From: Paenibacillus_G sp049942825
Lineage (GTDB): Bacteria; Bacillota; Bacilli; Paenibacillales; NBRC-103111
Direction: 5' to 3'
NCBI RefSeq assembly: GCF_049942825.1
Contig: NZ_CP187970.1
Span: forward strand, 2,294,001-2,358,000
Length of the DNA: 64,000 nt
Of this stretch, positions 45,501 through 54,205 are shown piece by piece. The position numbers and the translations under genes are program-made. Below the pieces are notes generated by a model. That model ran no database searches. It was not told where the DNA came from and was given only the letters and a program-made list of their open reading frames with translations. Every line of letters begins with the position of its first letter. The first letter of the stretch is position 1.

Positions 45501-45929
45501 ATGGAAACGAGTAATCCGGTAACGATTACAGTAGAAACGATCGTTCATTCTGATGTAGCAACCGTGTGGGCCTATTGGACGGAACCGAAGCATATCATGC
45601 AGTGGAATAAGGCTTCGGATGACTGGCACACGCCATACGCAGAGAATGATCTGAAGGCCGGGGGGAAGTTTGTCTCAAGAATGGAAGCCAAGGACGGCAG
45701 CTTTGGATTTGATTTCAGCGGAGTATACGACGAGGTAAGTCTTCACGAGAGCATTTCTTATACGATCGCTGATGGCAGAAAAGTAAAAATCGCTTTTATT
45801 CCCCAAGGAAACGACACGAAAATAATAGAATCCTTTGAGGCGGAACCAACCAACGCCGTCGAGATGCAGCAAGCCGGATGGCAGGCAATTCTAGATCATT
45901 TCAAAACATATGTGGAAGAGTCTAATTAA
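45501..45929 (+). CDS. SRPBCC/AHSA1-family protein
   Basis: A 142-residue protein starting at the ATG at 45501, seven bases after GGGAGG. The START/Bet v 1-like fold is shown by VETIVHSDVATVWAYWTEP near the N terminus, the GGKFVSRMEAKDGSFGFDF strand and the C-terminal helix QQAGWQAILDHFKTYVEE. Members bind hydrophobic ligands or are general stress proteins; no specific function is supported. It stands alone, with terminators on both sides, at the start of an AT-richer stretch. Confidence 0.88.
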   Translation: METSNPVTITVETIVHSDVATVWAYWTEPKHIMQWNKASDDWHTPYAENDLKAGGKFVSRMEAKDGSFGFDFSGVYDEVSLHESISYTIADGRKVKIAFIPQGNDTKIIESFEAEPTNAVEMQQAGWQAILDHFKTYVEESN

Positions 45930-45957
45930 ATCGTATGCTTCGCAAATAACCCTGGAG

Positions 45958-45984
45958 GCTGCCTGCACGATCGGCAGCTTTTTT
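45958..45984 (+). terminator. Terminator after the SRPBCC gene
   Basis: GCTGCC pairs with GGCAGC around a 9-base loop and is followed by six T residues. Confidence 0.85.
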
Positions 45985-46003
45985 ACGTTAACGGCAGGAT
46001 AGC

Positions 46004-46246
46004 TTGGAAAAGATTCCGAAGGGGCACGGCACAATGAAAAGGGAAGTCAGTTGGGATGGTGATGAGTATCCTAAAGCACATCTTTATCACATTAGCTATG
46101 TTTTTTTTGCTGATGGGAGGATTGTTGTATTCCCCGATTGGTTGGAGTGGATTTTTGTAGGCAAATCCAAACAAGCTCAAATGCTTCAAGATCGGGCTGT
46201 TGAATTTTGTGGGTATGTACCAGATATCAATCGTCCATGTTTCTAA
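46004..46246 (+). other. Doubtful small coding stretch, two competing frames
   Basis: One frame from a TTG at 46004 gives 80 residues with no known match (ending RAVEFCGYVPDINRPCF). In another frame an ATG at 46062 gives a 32-residue hydrophobic peptide ending at 46160, with HIFITLAMFFLLMGGLLYSP as a membrane segment. The second looks like the start of a small membrane protein cut short by a frameshift. Neither has a strong ribosome site. Possibly a pseudogene. Confidence 0.25.
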
Positions 46247-46298
46247 TTGAGCTATTGGACGGGGGGCTGCGTGTGTTTGCAAAGGATAAGGGCAAATG

Positions 46299-46332
46299 AA
46301 AAAAGAACCTGCGCATATCAGGTTCTTTTTTA
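46299..46332 (+). terminator. Bidirectional-looking perfect terminator
   Basis: AAAAAAGAACCTG pairs with CAGGTTCTTTTTT around a 7-base loop, just upstream of the rph promoter. It may serve both strands. Confidence 0.85.
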
Positions 46333-46361
46333 TTGCATATAAAAAGACGCGATGTTATAAT
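46333..46361 (+). promoter_or_regulatory. SigA promoter of the rifampin phosphotransferase gene
   Basis: TTGCAT (4 of 6), a 17-base spacer and a perfect TATAAT lie about 120 bases before the start codon. No rifamycin-associated inverted repeat was seen in the leader. Confidence 0.7.
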
Positions 46362-46483
46362 CAGATCACGACTTTGAAAAACTCACATGGATGTAATTAT
46401 CGTATCTTACAATTTAAATGTACCACGCCGGTGAACTCTTGTCAAATGTTTTTTCTCAATTTCATGGTTAGGGGAGATATGGA

Positions 46484-49105
46484 ATGAGTTCTTTGGTTCT
46501 TGGTTTTGAGGAAATGGAAAAAACGCAGCTTTTACTCGTTGGCGGAAAAGGGTTGAAATTAGGGGAATTGGCAAAACTGGAAGGCATTCAAGTACCCGAA
46601 GGATTTTGTGTAACCACCTTGGGATATCAGCAAGCCATCGCACAAAACGAAACGTATCATGCTTTGTTGGATCGACTCTCTGGGCTCCATGCAGCAGATC
46701 GAGATCAAATTGGTGACATCAGCGGGAAGATACGGCAAATCATTACGGAAGCAGAAATTCCTTCCGATGTTGTAGAAGCCGTTACTCACTATCTCTCCCG
46801 GTATGGCAATGACCATGCTTATGCCGTGCGTTCCAGTGCGACGGCTGAAGATTTACCCCATGCTTCTTTTGCCGGTCAGCAGGACACCTATTTAAATATC
46901 ATCGGCACAGAAGCCATCCTGCAGCATATCAGCCAATGTTGGGCTTCCTTATTTACGGACCGCGCGGTCATTTACCGTATGCAAAATGGATTTGACCACA
47001 GTCAAGTTTCATTATCCGTTGTCGTGCAGAGAATGGTTTTTCCCCAGGCTTCAGGGATTTTATTTACTGCTGATCCGATCACTTCTAACCGGAAGCTGCT
47101 GTCGATTGATGCCGGTTATGGACTTGGAGAAGCGCTGGTCTCCGGCTTGGTCACTCCCGATTGTTATAAAGTACGGGAGGAGGAAATCGTCGAGAAGAGG
47201 ATAGCCGCCAAAACATTGGCTGTCTATGGACGAAAAGAAGGCGGAACAGAGACCCGTCAGATCGATCCCGATCAGCAAAAGGCCCAGACCCTTACTGATC
47301 AACAAATTTTACAGCTGGCACGCATCGGCAGACAGATCGAAGCCCATTTTGGCTGCCCGCAGGATATCGAATGGTGTTTGGCTCACGATACCTTTTATAT
47401 TGTCCAGAGTCGGCCGATCACTACGCTATACCCGATCCCTGAAGCGAAGGATGGAGAAAATCACGTCTATATATCTGTGGGTCATCAACAAATGATGACC
47501 GACCCCATCAAACCATTGGGATTGTCTTTTTACCTGTTAATCACTCCGGCACCCATGCGTAAAGCGGGCGGAAGGTTGTTTGTTGATGTTACCCCTATGC
47601 TGGCTTCACCTGACCGCAGAGGAAATTTATTAAATGCCATGGAACAACACGATCCGCTCATGAAAGACGCACTGATGACCATCATAGAACGAGGAGATTT
47701 TATAAAATCGTTGCCAAATGACAAAAAAGAGTCCGGTCCAAGTAAAGGTAGTAAAGGGATGCCGCCTGCGGGCGCCCAGCCGCCATTCGAAAACGATCCG
47801 TCTATCGTTTCAGATTTGATTCAGCGTAATCAAACCTCGATCGAAGAGTTGAAGCAAACCATCCGAACGAAATCAGGATCGGATTTGTTTGATTTTATCC
47901 TGGAAGATATCCAGCAGTTAAAGAAGATCTTATTTGACCCGCAAAGTACGGCGGTGTTTATGGCTGCTATGGATGCTTCATCATGGATCAATGAAAAGAT
48001 GATGGAGTGGCTGGGTGAAAAAAACGCAGCAGATACGCTTTCTCAATCGGTGCCAAACAATATTACTTCGGAAATGGGATTGGCGCTGTTGGATGTCGCC
48101 GATGCGATTCGTCCTTATCCGGACGTGATTGATTATTTACAGCAGGTAAAAGAGGATCACTTCCTGGATGAGCTGGTTAGGTTTGAAGGCGGACAGGAAG
48201 CGCAAAACGCAATCCACGCTTATCTCAGTAAGTACGGGATGCGGTGTACCGGAGAAATCGATATTACCAGAACCCGTTGGAGCGAAAAACCAATTACGCT
48301 GGTCCCCATGATTCTGAATAATATCAAAAACTTTGAGCCTAATGCCAGCCACCGGAAATTTGAGCAAGGGCGGCAGGAAGCATTGAAGAAAGAGCAAGAG
48401 TTGTTGGAACGGTTGAAGCTATTACCGGATGGGGAACAAAAAGTCAAAGAGACCAAACGAAAGATCGACTTAATCCGGAATTTCATCGGTTATCGTGAAT
48501 ATCCCAAATATGGCTATGTGAATCGCTACTTCGTTTATAAGCAGGCTATCCTGAAAGAAGCCGAACAGCTCGTACAAGCGGGCGTCATTACTGAAAGAGA
48601 AGATGTTTACTATCTCTCTTTTGAAGAGCTGCACGAAGTCGTACGCACCCATAAACTGGATTACGGGATCCTCAGCCAACGAAAAGACGAGTACCAATTA
48701 TATGAAAAGCTGACTCCACCTCGCGTGATTACGTCTGACGGTGAAATCATTGCAGGTGTGTACAAACGAGAAAATGTCCCCGCCGATGCTATTGTTGGCC
48801 TTCCTGTTTCTGCCGGAGTTATAGAGGGACGTGCGCGTGTCATTTTAAACATGGAGGATGCGGATCTAGAAGAGGGAGATATCTTAGTCACCGCCTTTAC
48901 GGACCCCAGCTGGACGCCATTATTCGTATCCATCAAAGGCCTGGTCACCGAAGTGGGCGGACTGATGACCCATGGAGCCGTTATCGCACGGGAATATGGC
49001 CTGCCAGCCGTTGTCGGAGTGGAGAATGCGGCAACACGGATTAAAGATGGGCAGCGGATTCGCGTGCATGGAACCGAAGGGTATATTGAGATTTTAGATA
49101 ATTAG
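46484..49105 (+). CDS. rph: Rifampin phosphotransferase (rifamycin-inactivating)
   Basis: An 873-residue cytoplasmic enzyme of the PEP-synthase-like superfamily, close in length to characterised RPH enzymes (about 870). An N-terminal ATP-grasp domain (about 1-315) has RSSATAEDLPHASFAGQQDT near 115 and a substrate-site QDIEWC near 295. The middle rifamycin-binding region spans about 330-760. The C-terminal swivelling phosphohistidine domain has TDPSWTPLF and GGLMTHGAVIAREYGLPAVV, with His830 the likely phosphocarrier. RPH transfers the beta-phosphate of ATP to the C21 hydroxyl of rifampin, giving phospho-rifampin, AMP and phosphate. A true PEP synthase would carry a longer C-terminal PEP barrel, absent here. 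GGGGAG precedes the ATG. The AT-rich composition unlike the upstream genes suggests transfer. Confidence 0.9.
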   Translation: MSSLVLGFEEMEKTQLLLVGGKGLKLGELAKLEGIQVPEGFCVTTLGYQQAIAQNETYHALLDRLSGLHAADRDQIGDISGKIRQIITEAEIPSDVVEAVTHYLSRYGNDHAYAVRSSATAEDLPHASFAGQQDTYLNIIGTEAILQHISQCWASLFTDRAVIYRMQNGFDHSQVSLSVVVQRMVFPQASGILFTADPITSNRKLLSIDAGYGLGEALVSGLVTPDCYKVREEEIVEKRIAAKTLAVYGRKEGGTETRQIDPDQQKAQTLTDQQILQLARIGRQIEAHFGCPQDIEWCLAHDTFYIVQSRPITTLYPIPEAKDGENHVYISVGHQQMMTDPIKPLGLSFYLLITPAPMRKAGGRLFVDVTPMLASPDRRGNLLNAMEQHDPLMKDALMTIIERGDFIKSLPNDKKESGPSKGSKGMPPAGAQPPFENDPSIVSDLIQRNQTSIEELKQTIRTKSGSDLFDFILEDIQQLKKILFDPQSTAVFMAAMDASSWINEKMMEWLGEKNAADTLSQSVPNNITSEMGLALLDVADAIRPYPDVIDYLQQVKEDHFLDELVRFEGGQEAQNAIHAYLSKYGMRCTGEIDITRTRWSEKPITLVPMILNNIKNFEPNASHRKFEQGRQEALKKEQELLERLKLLPDGEQKVKETKRKIDLIRNFIGYREYPKYGYVNRYFVYKQAILKEAEQLVQAGVITEREDVYYLSFEELHEVVRTHKLDYGILSQRKDEYQLYEKLTPPRVITSDGEIIAGVYKRENVPADAIVGLPVSAGVIEGRARVILNMEDADLEEGDILVTAFTDPSWTPLFVSIKGLVTEVGGLMTHGAVIAREYGLPAVVGVENAATRIKDGQRIRVHGTEGYIEILDN

Positions 49106-49146
49106 AGGTAAGTTATTTAAGAATTGGGAATAAAAGTGTATGGTCA

Positions 49147-49182
49147 GGGAGTAGATCGCCGCGCGGCAGCTGCTCCCTTTTT
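49147..49182 (+). terminator. Terminator after rph
   Basis: GGGAG/CTCCC outer arms with an imperfect inner stem are followed by five T residues. Confidence 0.6.
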
Positions 49183-49313
49183 CGTTGAATCCGGCAGATA
49201 GGTTTAGGGCTCAGATCCGTAGCGGAAGAAGATCCTGGTCTGCAATAATATACTATATGTCCTTCCGTTTTGAGATGTAGGATAGGTGAGAAGAGCTTGA
49301 AAGGAGCATTCTC

Positions 49314-49889
49314 ATGGATATTACATCTTTTTTGATTTATTGTTTGATTGCTACATTTACACCGGGACCAACGAATATTGTGATCTTATCCACGGTGCAT
49401 CGATTTGGGGCAAAGCAGGCAATGGAATATACTTATGGGGCAACCATTGGTTTTTGTGTATTGCTTGTTATTTCCGCCGGTTTGAATACGATGCTGATCA
49501 CGGTCATACCGAAACTGATCATGGGGATGCAGATCATCGGAAGCGGTTATATGCTCTATCTGGCATATCAACTCTACCAAACGGATCCATCGAATCCGAC
49601 TGTAACCCAAACGGCTACCTTTCTGTCCGGCTTTCTTATGCAGTTTTTAAATCCAAAGGTGATCCTGTTTACCATAACTGTAATTCCCACTTTCGTTATG
49701 CCTTATGACAACGCGGTCTCTGTGGTGCCGATAAGTGTACTGGCGATTACATTCATCGGATTTTTAGCGTTTACTGCTTGGGTTCTTTTCGGTTCAGTCT
49801 TCAGGGATTTTTTACAAAAGCATAATAAGACAGTGAATGTAACCATGGCCTTATGTTTAGCTTACGCTGCCGTTATGATATGGATGTAG
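49314..49889 (+). CDS. LysE/RhtB-family amino-acid exporter
   Basis: A 191-residue membrane protein with AAAGGAG before the ATG. The N-terminal signature FLIYCLIATFTPGPTNIVIL with the TPGP motif is diagnostic of LysE/RhtB exporters. About six helices follow (GFCVLLVISAGLNTMLITVI, FLSGFLMQFLNPKVILFTIT). It exports an amino acid or related metabolite; the substrate is unknown. It is followed after 25 bases by the AraC gene now broken by IS30. The pairing of a LysE exporter with an AraC regulator is common in Firmicutes, so the insertion probably removed its control. Confidence 0.9.
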   Translation: MDITSFLIYCLIATFTPGPTNIVILSTVHRFGAKQAMEYTYGATIGFCVLLVISAGLNTMLITVIPKLIMGMQIIGSGYMLYLAYQLYQTDPSNPTVTQTATFLSGFLMQFLNPKVILFTITVIPTFVMPYDNAVSVVPISVLAITFIGFLAFTAWVLFGSVFRDFLQKHNKTVNVTMALCLAYAAVMIWM

Positions 49890-49984
49890 GCAAGTTTACT
49901 CAGAGGTGGTTGAAATGGACAAATTCGTCTATAAAAAATCCGCGGGGATTACTGCATTATCGGCAAGTATGACGGAATTTAAAT

Positions 49985-50013
49985 GACAGATTGTAATATG
50001 AAGTGCGACAGTT
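49985..50013 (+). repeat. IS30 left terminal inverted repeat
   Basis: Begins GACAGATTGT and ends AAGTGCGACAGTT. It matches the right repeat over its ends and the inner 13 bases. Confidence 0.9.
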
Positions 50014-50091
50014 AGAAAAAACAAAAGGCCCATGTATGGATTCGTGTAAAATGGAAGTCACCACAACACCATTTACAAGGAGAACCCCTAC

Positions 50092-51048
50092 ATGAGCTAC
50101 TCCCATCTTAGCATAATTGAGCGTGGACAACTAGAGACATTGTATCGGCTTGGCTGGTCGACACGTGCCATTGGCCGTCAGCTCGGGCGGCATCATGCTA
50201 CTATTGCCCGTGAACTTAAACGCGGCCAGTACGAACAGTGTTACGTCGCCCTGCCAGCTCAAAATGCGTATCACAAACGAAGAATGGCTAGCGTACCGGT
50301 CGGTAAATTTACTTCGGAGCTTGCAGCAGAGGTGCAAGAGAAATTAGAACAAACCTGGTCACCCGAGCAGATCGCCGAAAGACGCAGATGCGAAGGAAAG
50401 CCATTGGTTTGCTTTAAGACGATCTACAGATGGCTCTATGACCGCCGGTTGTCCGTTTCAGAGACAGATGTATTGCGTCACAAAGGAAAGCGGCGGCAAC
50501 CCCAGGAAACAAGGGGAAGGTTTCTGGTTGGGACGTCGATTCACCAGCGCCCCAAAGAAGTGCGTAAACGCACAACCTTCGGACATTGGGAGATCGATAC
50601 CGTGGTCTCCAGCCGAGGAAGCAGTAAGGCCTGCGCAGCTACGTTCGTCGAGCGAAAGACACGTCGCTACCTCGCTATAAAGATGCCGGATCGTACAGCA
50701 CATTCGATGGAGGTGGCCTTTGGGGTGGCCGTGAGCCAATATCCGCAGGGAACCTTTCAAACGGCAACAACTGATCGTGGAAAAGAGTTCGCCTGTTATG
50801 CCTCTCTTGAACACCATCATAACATCAATGTTTATTTCGCAGATCCCTACTCTTCTTGGCAGCGAGGCTCTAATGAGAATGCAAATGGACTTTTACGGGA
50901 GTTTTTCCCCAAGGGTTATGATCTGGCCACGGTTACGGATGAAGAGCTGGCAGAAGCCATCGATCTGATCAATCATCGACCTCGAAAATGTCTTGGCTGG
51001 AAATCTGCTTACGAATCCTTCATGGAAGAACTGTCGCACTTAGCTTGA
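50092..51048 (+). CDS. IS30-family transposase
   Basis: A 318-residue transposase. The N-terminal HTH has LSIIERGQLETLYRLGWSTR and IGRQLGRHHATIARELKRG, the classic IS30 motif. The DDE catalytic core includes Asp in FGHWEIDTVV, Asp in TTDRGKEFA and Glu in the RGSNENANGLLREFFPKG helix. It runs the copy-out or cut-and-paste steps for this element. AAGGAG lies upstream of the ATG, and its TGA lies inside the right terminal repeat. It is full length with no lesion. Confidence 0.95.
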   Translation: MSYSHLSIIERGQLETLYRLGWSTRAIGRQLGRHHATIARELKRGQYEQCYVALPAQNAYHKRRMASVPVGKFTSELAAEVQEKLEQTWSPEQIAERRRCEGKPLVCFKTIYRWLYDRRLSVSETDVLRHKGKRRQPQETRGRFLVGTSIHQRPKEVRKRTTFGHWEIDTVVSSRGSSKACAATFVERKTRRYLAIKMPDRTAHSMEVAFGVAVSQYPQGTFQTATTDRGKEFACYASLEHHHNINVYFADPYSSWQRGSNENANGLLREFFPKGYDLATVTDEELAEAIDLINHRPRKCLGWKSAYESFMEELSHLA

Positions 51049-51057
51049 CAATCCATC
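51029..51057 (-). repeat. IS30 right terminal inverted repeat
   Basis: Reads AACTGTCGCACTT on the plus strand at its inner end and CCATC at its outer end. It overlaps the transposase stop codon. Confidence 0.9.
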
Positions 51058-51871
51058 AAATATAAAAAGCACGCTCACCAGGAGTATGCCGTAGGAGTTA
51101 CGCTGCGCGGTATCCAGCACTATAACTTGGATGGCGCTTTGCAATTATCCTATCAGAATGGGATTATGCTCTTTAACCCGGAACAAGCCCATGACGGAAT
51201 GGCTCATGATCATACGGGCCTTGATTATGTGATGTTATATATTGATCCCGCATTGCTCTTAGAGGCTGCCGAGAAGAAGGAAATCGTACGATTTTCAACT
51301 CCTATTGTGTATGACTATGGTCTGGAACAACGAATCTTACGTCTTGCTCAATCCGTCTTAAGTGAACAAGATGAGGCGTTATCCAGCGAATTGCTCTTAT
51401 CCCTTGCGGATCGTCTGGTTTGCAGCAATGTTTCTACAGACGACAGAAAAGATAATGCGCTGGTTAGAAAAGCAAAGGAGATGCTTCAATCGAACATGGA
51501 GCATGTACTTAAGCTTGATGAAATCTGTAAAGAGCTGCACTTATCGAAATTCCAGTTTATCCGATTATTCAAGGCTCATACCGGAATTTCACCCTATCAA
51601 TACTTTCTTAACTGCAAGATTGAACGCGCAAAGCAAGTAATCGAAAATCATAGGGATATTTACTCAGCGGTAGCTGCATGCGGTTTTGTTGATTTAACCC
51701 ATCTCAATAGACATTTTAAAAGCGTATATGGAACAACGGCATTTGAATATCTGTCACATCTAAATTGAGGAGGAAGGTACTGAGAGTGGACGGGGCCGGA
51801 CACGATGTTTGGAGCCGCGGGAACAAGTTCGGAGGCCTTACAAACTTATTTCAAAGGTCTGGATTAGGTAA

Positions 51872-51913
51872 GGTTCAGGTGGGGAGGGGTCCCGCCTGAG
51901 CCTCTTTGCTTTT
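51872..51913 (+). terminator. Terminator after the split AraC gene
   Basis: GGTTCAGGTGGG pairs with CCCGCCTGAGCC (G-U pairs) around a short loop, followed by TCTTTGCTTTT. Confidence 0.7.
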
Positions 51914-52003
51914 GTGGAGGGTTAAGTTCCCCTTGTCTGCCTGTACCGCAGCACCAGCGGAGCGGCCGCACTTTGAATTCATGTTAAATTCGCCTTCAAG
52001 GCA

Positions 52004-52032
52004 TTGACAGTTCAATTAATAATGATTATCAT
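52004..52032 (+). promoter_or_regulatory. SigA promoter of the siderophore uptake operon
   Basis: A perfect TTGACA, a 17-base spacer and TATCAT lie about 56 bases before the first permease. The -10 lies inside the Fur box. Confidence 0.85.
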
Positions 52033-52036
52033 TATC
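52018..52036. promoter_or_regulatory. Fur box
   Basis: AATAATGATTATCATTATC matches the 19-bp Fur consensus (GATAATGATWATCATTATC) at all but one position. It covers the -10 element, so iron-loaded Fur should repress the operon directly. Confidence 0.92.
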
Positions 52037-52087
52037 CTTTAGTATTGAGAACGTTTATCACTGAAACTCGTCGGGGGAAGAAAATGG

Positions 52088-53125
52088 ATGGAGACATCAT
52101 GGAATAAACCGGTTCAGCCTGTCATCCGGTCGCGTCCGGTGACGGCAGCGCTCATCATGATTGGGGGGACAATCGCACTTCTGCTTGGCCTCGGGCTATC
52201 GATATCGGTAGGCGCTTCGGACATCGGACTCCACACCGTGTGGGACGCGCTGTTTCATTTTAATCCCGAAGCGACGCAGCACCGGATCATTCAGGAGCTT
52301 CGCCTGCCGAGAGCCCTGGCCGGGGCGATGGTCGGCGCCTGCTTTGCCGTGTCGGGAGCGATCATGCAGGGCATGACGCGCAATCCTCTCGCCGATCCGG
52401 GTCTGCTCGGAGTGAATGCCGGAGCCGGTCTGGCACTTGCTCTCTGCTTTGCATTTTTGCCGAACCTGCCGTTCCAATACTTGATCCTGCTCTCGTTCCT
52501 CGGCGCTGCCGCGGGAAGCGGCCTGGTCTACGGGATCGGAGCGCTTGCCAAGGGCGGGCTGACGCCGGTTCGGCTGGCGCTTGCCGGGGCGACGGTCAGT
52601 GCGCTGCTCGTCGCTCTCAGCGAAGGAACGGCGATCTACTCCCATATGGCGCAGGATCTGGTGTTCTGGCATGCCGGAGGAATGGCCGGCGCCAAATGGC
52701 TGCAGGTCCAGATGATGGCTCCCTGGGTGATCGCCGGTGTGATTGGCGCACTGCTGCTGTCCCGGTCCGTTACGATGCTCAGCCTGGGCGAAGAGATGGC
52801 GGTCGGACTCGGCATTCGGACCGGGTGGATCAAGCTCTGCGGCTCGGTGCTGGTGCTGGTGCTCGCAGGGGCGGCCGTGTCGGCGGTCGGACCGATCGGT
52901 TTTGTCGGCCTGGTGATTCCGCACATGGCCCGATATTTCGTCGGAAGCGACTACCGCTGGATCGTTCCTTGTTCGGCCATACTCGGCGGCTTGCTCATGG
53001 TATTCGCCGATATCGGCGCAAGAATGGTGAACCCGCCGTTCGAGACGCCGATCGGGGCGGTCATCGCCCTGCTTGGGGTTCCATTCTTTATTTATTTGGC
53101 ACGCAGGGAAAGGAGGGAGCTCTAG
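52088..53125 (+). CDS. FecCD-family siderophore ABC permease, subunit 1
   Basis: A 345-residue permease with about ten helices. Family motifs are LRLPRALAGAMVGACFAVSG, RNPLADPGLLGVNAGAGLAL and the C-terminal GPIGFVGLVIPHMARYFVG, where the coupling helix docks the ATPase. It carries ferric siderophore across the membrane as a heterodimer with the next gene's product. It is the first gene of the Fur-regulated operon, and its stop lies directly before the next start. The ligand is not deducible; ferric citrate or hydroxamate and catecholate siderophores are all possible. Confidence 0.92.
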   Translation: METSWNKPVQPVIRSRPVTAALIMIGGTIALLLGLGLSISVGASDIGLHTVWDALFHFNPEATQHRIIQELRLPRALAGAMVGACFAVSGAIMQGMTRNPLADPGLLGVNAGAGLALALCFAFLPNLPFQYLILLSFLGAAAGSGLVYGIGALAKGGLTPVRLALAGATVSALLVALSEGTAIYSHMAQDLVFWHAGGMAGAKWLQVQMMAPWVIAGVIGALLLSRSVTMLSLGEEMAVGLGIRTGWIKLCGSVLVLVLAGAAVSAVGPIGFVGLVIPHMARYFVGSDYRWIVPCSAILGGLLMVFADIGARMVNPPFETPIGAVIALLGVPFFIYLARRERREL

Positions 53126-54160
53126 GTGGTGCATTTGCAAGCGGCTCCGGACAGGAATCATCGTGCAGCACGTGCCGCAGCTGTCATAACAGGCCTGTGT
53201 GTGCTGATCCTCCTTGCCTTTATCATCAGCATGAATACAGGGGTGATCCGCCTCTCTCCCGCCGATGTCGCCCGAACGCTCTTCGGAGGCGGCACGGATC
53301 AGCAGAAGCTGATCTTATTTGATTTCCGGCTGCCCCGCATCGTGATCTCCCTGCTCGTCGGAGCGGGGTTCGCCGTATCGGGAGCCATCCTGCAGGGCGT
53401 CTCCCGCAATGCGCTGGCCGATCCGGGCTTGCTGGGGATCAATGCCGGAGCAGGTCTGGCGGTCGTATTGTATATTTCCTTCTTTCCTGTGAAAGAGGAG
53501 GCCCCCGTATTCTTCATGCCGCTTCTGGCCCTGCTTGGGGCGGGAACGGCGGCGGCGATGGTCTACCTGCTCGCCTACAAAAAGGAGCAGGGCATCTCTT
53601 CCACCCGGCTGATTCTGATCGGCATCGCGGTGGCGGCGGGCATGGGAGCCCTGATGCTTGTGCTGACAATCCGCCTCGATCCGAAGAAGTACCAATTCGT
53701 CGCGGTATGGCTTGCAGGCAGCATATCGGGGACGAGCTGGAAGTATGTCACGGCCGTCCTGCCCTGGATGCTCATCCTGCTTCCCCTGGTCTTCTACAAG
53801 GCCCGTGTGCTGGATGTGCTGCACTTGGGAGAACAGGTGGCGGCCGGGCTCGGGGTGGCCATCGAACGGGAACGCCGAAGGCTGCTGGCGGCGGCCGTAG
53901 TGCTGGCCGGCGTATGTGTTGCGGTCGGCGGCGGGATCGGCTTCGTCGGACTGATCGGTCCGCATCTGGCAAGGCTGCTCGTTGGGCCAAAGCACCGGTA
54001 CCTGCTGCCCGCTTCGGCGCTTACCGGCGCTCTGATGCTGCTCGCAGCCGATACGCTGGGCCGGTGGATGCTGCAGCCATCCGAGGTGCCCACCGGCATT
54101 GTCGTCGCGGTGATCGGCGCACCGTATTTTTTATATCTGCTGTCCAAATCGAAAGCTTAA
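53126..54160 (+). CDS. FecCD-family siderophore ABC permease, subunit 2
   Basis: A 344-residue permease read from a GTG at 53126, eight bases after AAAGGAGGG. The tandem GTG at 53129 is an alternative. Motifs are FRLPRIVISLLVGAGFAVSG, RNALADPGLLGINAGAGLAV and GGGIGFVGLIGPHLARLLVG. It is the partner of the upstream permease. No ATPase gene follows: the next gene is the binding lipoprotein. Confidence 0.92.
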   Translation: MVHLQAAPDRNHRAARAAAVITGLCVLILLAFIISMNTGVIRLSPADVARTLFGGGTDQQKLILFDFRLPRIVISLLVGAGFAVSGAILQGVSRNALADPGLLGINAGAGLAVVLYISFFPVKEEAPVFFMPLLALLGAGTAAAMVYLLAYKKEQGISSTRLILIGIAVAAGMGALMLVLTIRLDPKKYQFVAVWLAGSISGTSWKYVTAVLPWMLILLPLVFYKARVLDVLHLGEQVAAGLGVAIERERRRLLAAAVVLAGVCVAVGGGIGFVGLIGPHLARLLVGPKHRYLLPASALTGALMLLAADTLGRWMLQPSEVPTGIVVAVIGAPYFLYLLSKSKA

Positions 54161-54205
54161 TTCCTTATTCCCTTACTCGATAACATCAACGGAGGTCATC
54201 TTATA

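Larger units (their letters stand above)
49985..51057 (+). mobile_element. Complete IS30-family insertion sequence
   Basis: A 1073-bp element with 29-bp imperfect terminal repeats and one full-length transposase gene. The target duplication AAAT is seen at 49981-49984 and 51058-51061. Joining the flanks through one AAAT restores an uninterrupted AraC coding frame, which fixes both ends exactly. All parts look intact, so the element may still be active and the insertion recent. Confidence 0.92.
49915..51768 (+). pseudogene. AraC-family regulator gene split by the IS30 element
   Basis: The ATG at 49915 follows AGAGGTGG and opens 23 codons (MDKFVYKKSAGITALSASMT, then EFK) up to the insertion. 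The frame resumes after the element with YKKHAHQEYAVGVTLRGIQH. Removing 49985-51057 and one AAAT copy restores a 777-base frame (258 residues) with cupin and AraC domains. The DNA-binding part includes LDEICKELHLSKFQFIRLFK and YSAVAACGFVDLTHLNRHFK. The 3' fragment 51062-51768 alone could still be translated from an internal start near 51127, giving a regulator without its full sensor. It probably controlled the LysE gene upstream. Confidence 0.9.

Noticed and set aside
46484..49105. Phosphoenolpyruvate synthase
   Set aside because: The domain order ends with the phosphohistidine domain, and there is no C-terminal PEP-utilising barrel. Length and motifs fit rifampin phosphotransferase.
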